From a virus: 37,184 bases of DNA. Of the stretch, positions 14,547-21,590 are shown in pieces. The stretch lies in the IMG/VR virus record IMGVR_UViG_3300033064_000066, positions 1 through 37,184 of that record; one strand, 5' to 3'. How positions within the stretch are numbered: the first letter of the stretch is position 1; each line of letters opens with the position of its first letter. Made by a program: the position numbers and the translations under genes. The notes below the pieces were generated by a model. It ran no database searches. It was given only the letters and a program-made list of their open reading frames with translations, and had not been told where the DNA came from.

Positions 14547-15755
14547 TTAACCCCACAAACGAACAGCCATTTGTGGTCGGATTACGCTGAAGCCATATAG
14601 AACGTCAATACGGCAAGGTAAACGGTCATTGTTGATGTCGTACTGACGTACTATACGCATCGAAATACCGTTGTGAACTTGACGTGAAGCCATGTCTACA
14701 CCTTGTGGTAATAACAAATCAGCAGTTGCAAAAGTGATCGCATCTTTGTGATAGATCAAGTTTTGTGGGTACTGAGTTGCGGATCCACCTAGGAAAGTTA
14801 AAATAGCACTAGCAGCAGGGAACGCATTGATGGTAGCCAATGCGTTAGCAGAGGTATACATCGCTGGCGATACTGTTAAGGTACCAGTTGTGGTTGAAGA
14901 AATGTTCAGATCAGCAGTTACAACGAATTGTTGTAGTGAACCTGTTGACTGACGAGTCTGTGGGTTAACAGCAAATACGTTAGCAATAGTAAACACGTCG
15001 CCAATTTTGAAAGTTGGTGAACCTGAACTAAAGCTAATTGCTAATGAAGTAGTGCCTTCAGTAGTTGGTGCAGTAGCTACGATTGGTAAAGTTGGAGTTG
15101 TACCAGTTGTATGCTGACTGATAGATTGGCTCATGTTGATTTCTTCAAACCCTAATACACCTTCGCCCATCATGCCGTTCTTAAACTGGCGGCTGATAGT
15201 ATCAGTTGGGTTGAATAAGCCTTTCATACCTTCAACCAAGCCAGCGTTAGCGGCAGGGTTTACAGTAGCGTACCGTGGAGACATTACAGCAGCAGCTTCG
15301 TTCAATTTCTGTTGAGCTTGTAACAAGACCAAAGAAGTTGATGGAACTGTGCCTGGTGTACCAACAGACTGATAAATGCTCTTGAAAGAAGTAGCTACGT
15401 CAGCATCAATACTTGAAGCTAACTGGCTAATACGAGGTTTTAGAACACGCTCAGCGAAGTCATCTAACTGCATAGTTAATTCAGCAGATGTGAAGTTGAC
15501 ACCGATGTGCTTTTGACTAGCAACAGTCAAAGTTGTGAACTGTTCGTTGTCGTCTTGAACTTGCAAGGCGGCACCGTCAGTTACCAAAGCACGGTCTGGT
15601 AGACGAATACGGAGTGTTGATCCAATTTTGGCGCCTTCAACGGCGAAAGAATCGTCGTATTGGCGGTTTACGTTACGAGTAATCACAAGGTTGTTCTCAA
15701 GAATTTCGAGAGCTTTTCTTGTAATCATATCAATCGTTAAGATCGAATTTGACAT
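14547..15755 (-). CDS. Major capsid (coat) protein, P22 gp5-like
   Basis: A 402-residue protein (P22 gp5 is about 430). The N-terminus (ILTIDMITRKALEILENNLV; then NRQYDDSFAVEGAKIGSTLR) and the following SQKHIGVNFTSAELTMQLDD match the P22 coat type, an HK97-fold shell protein. The central NPAANAGLVEGMKGLFNPTD and the C-terminal MRIVRQYDINNDRLPCRIDV followed by YGFSVIRPQMAVRLWG also fit the family. The ribosome site is AAAAGGACTTT. The gene follows scaffold after 23 bases and is ended by a strong terminator, as expected for the most abundant virion protein. Both are driven by the promoter at 16613-16641. Confidence 0.93.
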   Translation of the reverse strand: MSNSILTIDMITRKALEILENNLVITRNVNRQYDDSFAVEGAKIGSTLRIRLPDRALVTDGAALQVQDDNEQFTTLTVASQKHIGVNFTSAELTMQLDDFAERVLKPRISQLASSIDADVATSFKSIYQSVGTPGTVPSTSLVLLQAQQKLNEAAAVMSPRYATVNPAANAGLVEGMKGLFNPTDTISRQFKNGMMGEGVLGFEEINMSQSISQHTTGTTPTLPIVATAPTTEGTTSLAISFSSGSPTFKIGDVFTIANVFAVNPQTRQSTGSLQQFVVTADLNISSTTTGTLTVSPAMYTSANALATINAFPAASAILTFLGGSATQYPQNLIYHKDAITFATADLLLPQGVDMASRQVHNGISMRIVRQYDINNDRLPCRIDVLYGFSVIRPQMAVRLWG

Positions 15756-15778
15756 AATAAAGTCCTTTTATAAAATAG

Positions 15779-16564
15779 TTAGCGGTTTCTCAATGCTTCG
15801 TACTTCTTGATCTGTCGGTTTCGTTCAGCTTCAATCCATTCTGACGTACTCATGTTCTTAATCGAACGAGGATCAGTTGTATCGTATGCTGGCGAGCCAG
15901 AACCTCTAGCTGTGACAGGTGCAATCGGTGCAGGAGCGTTTGAAGTCTTTTTTACAGGCGGATTGTCGCTTAACTTCGCTTCAATCTTCCCTATTTCTTT
16001 GGCCTGCATGAAAGGTGATAAGCGAGATATACGTTCAGCTTCTTTCGGATTAGTCCCTAGGTAATAAGCCATATCGGGGCCAACATCGGAAGATTGAATC
16101 GTTTGAGCCATCACGTCAGTAATTGGTAGCTTGGGGTTATATGCGACTTGTTCAAAGTCATCATACTTTGTCCGCGCTTCTTCTTCTCTGTCGTGGTAAG
16201 ACTCTAAAAGATCAGACTGCGCTCTAGCTTGTTCACGCCTAACGAGTAGTTCTTCTGCCTTACGTTCTGCTAATACTTCAGCATATTCTTCGGGCGAGTT
16301 AAACGAATCGACTGACGGGATTTCGGCTGGAATCGCCCTTGTTTGCATTTCTGCTCGCTTAGCGTTCTGTTCTCTTTCCCACTTACGTTGTTCTCTTGCA
16401 AGTCGTTTTCCAATCGCAGCGTCTAATTCTTCTTGTGTGAAGGTTTTAGATGCTTCAACAGGCTTTTCTTCCAGCGATGTTACTTCAGTATCAGGAGCTG
16501 CTGTTGCTACCTGTTCTGGCGCGGCAGTTGAGTCCGCTAAGACTACTTCTTGTTCTTCAGACAT
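15779..16564 (-). CDS. Scaffolding protein
   Basis: A 261-residue, highly charged, helical protein encoded immediately before coat, where P22 has scaffold gp8. The N-terminal 40 residues are acidic and Ala/Pro-rich. Then comes TQEELDAAIGKRLAREQRKW and a long coiled coil (AEVLAERKAEELLVRREQAR). The C-terminus after a Pro/Ala linker is a basic helix (STSEWIEAERNRQIKKYEAL), like the helix-turn-helix that binds coat in P22. The start is supported by TTAGGAG 8 bases upstream. It should direct procapsid assembly and leave before or during packaging. Confidence 0.85.
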   Translation of the reverse strand: MSEEQEVVLADSTAAPEQVATAAPDTEVTSLEEKPVEASKTFTQEELDAAIGKRLAREQRKWEREQNAKRAEMQTRAIPAEIPSVDSFNSPEEYAEVLAERKAEELLVRREQARAQSDLLESYHDREEEARTKYDDFEQVAYNPKLPITDVMAQTIQSSDVGPDMAYYLGTNPKEAERISRLSPFMQAKEIGKIEAKLSDNPPVKKTSNAPAPIAPVTARGSGSPAYDTTDPRSIKNMSTSEWIEAERNRQIKKYEALRNR

Positions 16565-16612
16565 CTATGACTCCTAAGAATCCCTAGCTAACGGCTAGTA
16601 CGGTTGTTACAA

Positions 16613-16641
16613 AATATATTCTTTAAAACTTAACTTGTCAA
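16613..16641 (-). promoter_or_regulatory. Near-consensus sigma70 promoter for scaffold and coat
   Basis: On the minus strand TTGACA (16641-16636) and TATATT (16618-16613) are separated by exactly 17 bases. The -35 is perfect and the -10 matches five of six. It lies in the 82-base gap before scaffold, with a leader of roughly 40 bases before the ATG at 16564. Transcription would use host sigma70. Confidence 0.85.
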
Positions 16642-16646
16642 GTATA

Positions 16647-17681
16647 TTATTTATTTTCCAAAACTTCAATACGGTGTTTTAATTCTTCAATAGTATTTAG
16701 AGCATTTTTTAAAGACATTACAGCTACAGCTAAAACTGATCTATCATAATACCCCCAAGGCTTAGAGACATCGTTTCCATCTGCATCTTTATATGTTTCA
16801 GGCGTAGGTGCTGCTTCTGAACCAATAGCCTCATGCACATTTTGAGCATAAAAACCTAATTGTCTATCTTGCCCAAAAATAAGTGCTTTTTCTTCGTTAT
16901 AGAACCAATAGCCTGGCTCTAGTTTTTGTAGCATTGCATCTGTATTAGTTGGAACACCATCTTTTGTTTTCCAAGTTTCATCAGATACAGAAGATATAAC
17001 TCCACTAGCACTAAATGTAGCTGCACCAGCACCATACGCAGACATGGTTACTATTCCATCACTTGCAATACGCATCCGTTCTGAAGGTGCTAATCCATTT
17101 CCTTGTGTACTAAACAAAAGACCTTGCCCAAAATCGCCATCTGTAGCATTTTCTTTATATCCTTGAATACTTGAACCTACGCCGTATGTACCCCCTGAGT
17201 TATATTTAACGGAAAAAACAATACCCGCGCGGGGGTTAGCGTTGTATGCTGTTGTACTGCGAACTCTTGCACTAGCATAAACATTGGTATCAAAATTTAC
17301 TTGCGCGCCTGAAATATCTAAAGTGGCAGAAGGGCTACTAACGCCTATTCCTACACTACCGCTTGTAGTAGCAAAATTAGCGCCTGTAGATCCAATTAAT
17401 GTTGTTCCGTCAAAAGTTAAATTAGCACTTGTACTTAAAGCGCTTGTGCCGTTACCATAAGGAATATTATTTGCAGTAACGGTTGCTAATCCAGTTCCAC
17501 CACTTGCAACTGGAAGAGGAGTTGTGGTCAAAGACAACGAAGCCGCGCTAACGGCTCTACCAGCAGTAAGATCGGAAACAGCAACTTTAACGGTTGCGCC
17601 GCCTTGAACAATTGGCAGAACTTCCGTACCTGCCAGCGGGGTTGATGCACCAGTTAACGCAGAGATTTTTTTATCAGCCAT
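16647..17681 (-). CDS. Tail fibre with C-terminal S74 intramolecular chaperone
   Basis: I start at ATG 17681 (MADKKISALTGAS) because AAAAGGT precedes it and the longer form would begin inside the upstream gene's end. This gives 344 residues. Residues 5-40 (ISALTGASTPLAGTEVLPIV) are the adaptor module shared with 12136-12681. A beta-rich shaft follows (LPVASGGTGLATVTANNIPY). The C-terminal ~112 residues are a peptidase S74 chaperone: SDETWKTK places Ser233 and Lys238 at the spacing of the catalytic Ser/Lys pair of the endosialidase chaperone. GFYAQNVHEAIG and a terminal coil (IEELKHRIEVLENK) follow. Autocleavage before Ser233 would release the chaperone after trimerisation. Confidence 0.88.
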   Translation of the reverse strand: MADKKISALTGASTPLAGTEVLPIVQGGATVKVAVSDLTAGRAVSAASLSLTTTPLPVASGGTGLATVTANNIPYGNGTSALSTSANLTFDGTTLIGSTGANFATTSGSVGIGVSSPSATLDISGAQVNFDTNVYASARVRSTTAYNANPRAGIVFSVKYNSGGTYGVGSSIQGYKENATDGDFGQGLLFSTQGNGLAPSERMRIASDGIVTMSAYGAGAATFSASGVISSVSDETWKTKDGVPTNTDAMLQKLEPGYWFYNEEKALIFGQDRQLGFYAQNVHEAIGSEAAPTPETYKDADGNDVSKPWGYYDRSVLAVAVMSLKNALNTIEELKHRIEVLENK

Positions 17682-17697
17682 TTTATACCTTTTTGTT

Positions 17698-17988
17698 TTA
17701 ACAGTTAGATGCGTCTGCAAATTCAGGCAAAGTTTTTAAATACTCATAAGCCTGTTTAATATAGTTTGAGCCATTCATATCAGGAACAAACACATAAGAT
17801 TTTGTTTTCGCAATTTCGCCAATTTTGGTAGAAACTGTTGCGGTGACGTTTTCTTTATCGCCAGTAACAGTATCTACTTTAATGTAAGCGTTTTGTAAAT
17901 TGACAGTTACTTCTTTGGTAGAAATAACACCGAACTCAGTTTTTACTGTTTCAGTTCCAGCTACACGATATGTTTTGGTTAGTGCCAT
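17698..17988 (-). CDS. Small beta-rich protein between spike and fibre
   Basis: A 96-residue protein with alternating hydrophobic strands (TYRVAGTETVKTEFGVISTK; VTVNLQNAYIKVDTVTG; NVTATVSTKIGEIAKTKSYV) and a helical C-terminus (YIKQAYEYLKTLPEF) ending in Cys. Its ribosome site is AAGGAAAAATC. I recognise the general look from small phage proteins encoded next to fibre genes. The function is unknown; virion component or fibre assembly factor are both possible. Confidence 0.7.
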   Translation of the reverse strand: MALTKTYRVAGTETVKTEFGVISTKEVTVNLQNAYIKVDTVTGDKENVTATVSTKIGEIAKTKSYVFVPDMNGSNYIKQAYEYLKTLPEFADASNC

Positions 17989-17997
17989 GATTTTTCC

Positions 17998-20751
17998 TTA
18001 AAGCATAAGTGCCATTTGACGCCAAACTGCTGGCGTGGCGTTGTAAAGTGACCAGAACAATGGGGATGGGGTTACTGGGTTTTGGTTTGTGCTGTTTTGA
18101 ATAGCAATGTACACCTGACCATCTGAACCTTTAACTTGTTCGCCAGTAACGTAGGGATTGACAGCAGACCAAATTTCTTTCCAAGCTGCGCCAGTTGTAA
18201 TCAGTTTGATGCCTGCATAGTTTCCAGGTGGGGACTGATACCAAATTTGCATTGGTGTAGCAAATTTACCAACAACTGGAATGTCTGCAAACAAATCCAA
18301 TCCATTATTCTTTTTATTGCTTTCATAAATTGGAACTGTTGCATTTACTTGGTTTGCATCGCTTGCATATTGCCATGTGTAATCACGAATAGAATTTAAA
18401 GTATTATTCTTAAACATAAATGTTGTGCCAAAAACGCCACCACCAACAAAAGAAATACCAATAACAAACTTTGACGAAACTTTATTTTCCTCTAATAGAT
18501 ATGGGGAGTTTGCTAATCCACTTGCGCCCAAAGGAATGTCAATACCAATTGAACCTGTTGGAACTGTAACCGATGTATCAATACGATTATTATAAACTCT
18601 GACTGGAATATCTGGCGTAGTTGCGCCTGTTGATGTAGCGTTAGGCACTTTCACCGCAATTAAAACATCGCTATAATTTGCAGTATGATATGGATTTGTG
18701 TACGGCGAAACAGTAGATGCGCCCCCAACATACGCTCCAGTAAATAAAAGGGTGTTATTAGTAAAACTAAATCCGTATGTTGAACTATTAACGCCATCAA
18801 GCCTTGTATTTATAAATGTGTTTGCATCAATATTTGTAAGGCTTAATAAGTTTGGGGCAACTCTGCCAGTTTCATCTGCTAAGATGTCGCCTTGTTCATA
18901 GTGAAATGTATTCCCAAATAAAAATAACTGACGAAAATCTATTGTTGGCTCGTCAGCAGCAGAGTCAGAAAATAATACTGTACTGCGTTGTTTAATCCAA
19001 TAGCCACGTTCCAACCCATCTTGAAAAATGTAATTATTTTTCCAAACAATATTCATGGCAGATCGTTGTTGAGCCATAATGCTTGGGCCGTGTTCAGCGT
19101 AATTGCCTTCAAGCAATATGTTACTTGAACCTTCAGGTTCTAAACCAACATCGTCAATAGTTGATAGCCAATTGTTAGAGACTACAAAACGATCTCCCAT
19201 CGCCCACCAAATGCCACCTGATGCGCCATTAATTACGGTGTTATTAGAAATGATTGCGCCAATTAAATATCTTGTGTTTTTAATGTCTGAACCGTTTGGG
19301 CCAGGATTACCTGGGCCGCCATTACCATAAATACCCCAATAAATATCATTTATTTGATTATTTAAAATTTTAGCGTTGTTAGTGTTTGTAAAGTAAATGC
19401 CATCAATTGACATCCCTGGCCCAGGACGGGCGGCTTTAGTTTTTGTTACGTCATAACCAAAAATTTTATTGTTTTCAATTAACCAATTTTGGTTTAAGGC
19501 TGCAACACCGCCATTCATGGCAATAGTGTTGTAATTAAGTTCTTCTGCATACAACAAACCACATCCATAACATTCATTGCTGGTCAAGGTAAGATTATCA
19601 GTCCATCTTGCTCTTGCAAGATAAGCGGTTTCATCCCCATCGCAAACAAAATACAAATTATTGATAGTAATATTTGTTTTCTTATTCGTGCTTGGAACAG
19701 TTAAATCTTCAAGCAAAAATGCGTAAATAGTGTAATTTACTTGCTGGCCTACTGAATTGGTAAACACAAAATGTGTTTCATCTGTAGCTATAAATTCAAA
19801 TTCATTAGTTCCAGCTACGGGTACATAAGTTGCAATTGTTGTTGGCGATGCAATTGACCCACTACATCTAAGAAGTCTATTAGGTGTTGTGCCAAAATTT
19901 TGAACAATACTAAAACTTACTTTATATTTATTTCCCGCAACAACTGAAAATATGTTGGTTGTAGCTGAACCTGCACCGAGCGAATCTAAGGCGTTACCCG
20001 CGGTAAAAACACACCCTAAATCTGGCGCATTAAGAACAAAATTTTCGTAATTATCGCTAGGCACGCCGCCATTTTCCCAAGTTGTAATTAACTGACTTGG
20101 TGCGGTTCCCATTACATCAAAAATTGATGTTCTTGCAATAATTGGGCGCAATAAAATTTTTGACGCGGCTCCATTACCTTGAATTTTTACATTTGATGGA
20201 ACAGTAAGACAATATCCATCCCCACCAGAATAATTTGCTTGTGAAGAAACAAGATATGTGCCATCGGGGAAATATATGTTTTCAGCGCCTGAATCTAACG
20301 CAAATTGAATTGCTACAGTATCATCTGTTACGCCGTCACCAGTAGCCCCAAAATCTTGAACGCTTACTGATTCAGAAAGTTTAGCCTCAACGGTAGTTTG
20401 AACACTATGGGGAAAAGGTGGATCGTAATCAATATTATCTGCGTTTGATACTACGTCGTTTATACCTGTAATATTGTCATACGTACTAATAGTTACATTG
20501 GTACTAGTTTTAACAATAAACTTATACTGCAATTGGTTAGTTAACCAAATTTCACCGCTTGGTACGCGCCCAGCAGAATTTAAAACAATTGGGTTAGTAT
20601 GATTTATATTACCGCTAGAAGATGTATACGTTGTTTGCGGCGTCGTAGTGCCTGCTGCATACGTACCTAACAATCCCCCCGCCAAAGGAACACCATTGTT
20701 GTCAAAAAATTGCCAACCTGCGCCGCCTATTGGTGATAAAAAAACAGCCAT
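17998..20751 (-). CDS. Tailspike with pectate-lyase-like beta-helix
   Basis: A 917-residue tailspike, the largest gene. Residues 1-105 (FLSPIGGAGWQFFDNNGVPL; RVPSGEIWLTNQLQYKFIVK) form a head- or tail-binding domain as in many podoviral spikes. Residues 130-150 carry VQDFGATGDGVTDDTVAIQF, the opening of pectate-lyase-superfamily beta-helices. A long Asn/Gly-rich helix follows (ITINNLYFVC; WLIENNKIFGYDVTKTKAAR; ISNNTVINGASGGIWW). The last 60 residues (WSAVNPYVTGEQVKGSDGQV; FWSLYNATPAVWRQ) resemble small carbohydrate-binding modules. It should bind and perhaps cut a host surface polysaccharide. TTGGAG within the upstream gene's last codons is its ribosome site. Confidence 0.88.
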   Translation of the reverse strand: MAVFLSPIGGAGWQFFDNNGVPLAGGLLGTYAAGTTTPQTTYTSSSGNINHTNPIVLNSAGRVPSGEIWLTNQLQYKFIVKTSTNVTISTYDNITGINDVVSNADNIDYDPPFPHSVQTTVEAKLSESVSVQDFGATGDGVTDDTVAIQFALDSGAENIYFPDGTYLVSSQANYSGGDGYCLTVPSNVKIQGNGAASKILLRPIIARTSIFDVMGTAPSQLITTWENGGVPSDNYENFVLNAPDLGCVFTAGNALDSLGAGSATTNIFSVVAGNKYKVSFSIVQNFGTTPNRLLRCSGSIASPTTIATYVPVAGTNEFEFIATDETHFVFTNSVGQQVNYTIYAFLLEDLTVPSTNKKTNITINNLYFVCDGDETAYLARARWTDNLTLTSNECYGCGLLYAEELNYNTIAMNGGVAALNQNWLIENNKIFGYDVTKTKAARPGPGMSIDGIYFTNTNNAKILNNQINDIYWGIYGNGGPGNPGPNGSDIKNTRYLIGAIISNNTVINGASGGIWWAMGDRFVVSNNWLSTIDDVGLEPEGSSNILLEGNYAEHGPSIMAQQRSAMNIVWKNNYIFQDGLERGYWIKQRSTVLFSDSAADEPTIDFRQLFLFGNTFHYEQGDILADETGRVAPNLLSLTNIDANTFINTRLDGVNSSTYGFSFTNNTLLFTGAYVGGASTVSPYTNPYHTANYSDVLIAVKVPNATSTGATTPDIPVRVYNNRIDTSVTVPTGSIGIDIPLGASGLANSPYLLEENKVSSKFVIGISFVGGGVFGTTFMFKNNTLNSIRDYTWQYASDANQVNATVPIYESNKKNNGLDLFADIPVVGKFATPMQIWYQSPPGNYAGIKLITTGAAWKEIWSAVNPYVTGEQVKGSDGQVYIAIQNSTNQNPVTPSPLFWSLYNATPAVWRQMALML

Positions 20752-20754
20752 AAA

Positions 20755-20919
20755 TTACTCCAACAAAATAAGCCCGTTATCTTCTTGTACAAGATTATCG
20801 CTGGCTTCAGTTAAAAGGTTTCCTACGGATGCTCCGCTATCACGGGTGCCTGAAAACAATGTAATAACACTACCTAAACCGATAGCTACTCCATTACGAA
20901 GGGCAACTCCCCAACTCAT
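20755..20919 (-). CDS. 54-residue phage protein (SWGVALRNGVAIGLG type)
   Basis: A short gene from ATG 20919-20917 (ATGA overlap with the upstream stop) to TAA 20757-20755. The N-terminus MSWGVALRNGVAIGLGSVIT is hydrophobic with Gly spacing, and the C-terminus is acidic (LLTEASDNLVQEDNGLILLE). The opening is one I recognise from small proteins near spike or portal genes in other podoviruses. The gene also provides the tailspike ribosome site. The function is unknown. Confidence 0.75.
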   Translation of the reverse strand: MSWGVALRNGVAIGLGSVITLFSGTRDSGASVGNLLTEASDNLVQEDNGLILLE

Positions 20920-21218
20920 CGAATATTAATTGGTTTGCAGTACACATCGCCACTATCCGTAACACGGATTGCACTTACGCGCCAAGGAGCGCCTGTGCCT
21001 GGCGGTACTGTAAATGGAATCGGAGTAAATGCTGGTATTGGTGTACTAGCCGTAGTAGCTGTAACGCCTTCACCTACTAAAATGTAAGCTGGTGTAGTTG
21101 ACCATACAACCACACCTTGTGGGCCTGCACCCCATGTAGCTGTAGAACCTGCTGTGCCTGTATATGCCGCAGTACGACCAGGGTAATTGTCATCGGCTAA
21201 CGGTCTTAAAAGTTCCAT
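20916..21218 (-). CDS. Small virion-associated protein of unknown function
   Basis: A 100-residue Thr/Ala/Pro/Gly-rich protein with short beta segments (GVVVWSTTPAYILVGEGVTA; FTVPPGTGAPWRVSAIRVTD; GDVYCKPINIR). The ribosome site AAGGAATAAT precedes the start. Composition and position between the portal and spike genes suggest a small virion protein such as a spike adaptor, but no family is recognised. Its stop overlaps the next start (ATGA). Confidence 0.7.
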   Translation of the reverse strand: MELLRPLADDNYPGRTAAYTGTAGSTATWGAGPQGVVVWSTTPAYILVGEGVTATTASTPIPAFTPIPFTVPPGTGAPWRVSAIRVTDSGDVYCKPINIR

Positions 21219-21227
21219 TATTATTCC

Positions 21228-21590
21228 TTATGCTAAAAAGCGTAACTTATACAGCGTTGATAAATATAACTCGATAATACCATCAATTAAATTCTGCAAC
21301 GGTGCATCGTCTTTATCGCATACATCGTAACGCACAGATTCAATTTCAGCAAGTTGATTTTCTAAAAATTCAACCACATTTGATGTTTTTTTGGCAGACA
21401 TTAAGCTAATTGGCCCTACTAAACCATGTCTGCCTTGGTAGGCTTCCGCAAAAGTATCGGCTAAATCAATGATATTTTCATAAAATTTCTGTAAAGCCTT
21501 GTGTTTTGAGTAACTTCTAGTGTTTAAATGCACACTATGCGTCACATCACGGGCTAAGAAGAATAAACCTATAAAATCCGCGGCTTTCAT
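21228..21590 (-). CDS. Ferritin/Dps-like helical phage protein
   Basis: A 120-residue four-helix-like protein. The first half has a pattern like Dps and ferritin-like proteins: THSVHLNT, then KHKALQKFYENIIDLADTFA followed by EAYQG. His, Asp and Glu fall where Dps has its metal-binding HW..., H...D and E residues. The second half (VVEFLENQLAEIESVRYDVC; LQNLIDGIIELYLSTLYKLR) supplies the other two helices. I know similar proteins in phages as an uncharacterised family (possibly DUF5856). Whether it binds metal or DNA is inference. Its start overlaps the portal stop by ATGA, so it is coupled to portal. Confidence 0.65.
   Translation of the reverse strand: MKAADFIGLFFLARDVTHSVHLNTRSYSKHKALQKFYENIIDLADTFAEAYQGRHGLVGPISLMSAKKTSNVVEFLENQLAEIESVRYDVCDKDDAPLQNLIDGIIELYLSTLYKLRFLA

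Noticed and set aside
17681-17720. Longer start of the S74 fibre at 17720
   Set aside because: It would overlap the upstream gene and lacks a ribosome site, whereas ATG 17681 has AAAAGGT and begins the conserved ISAL module.
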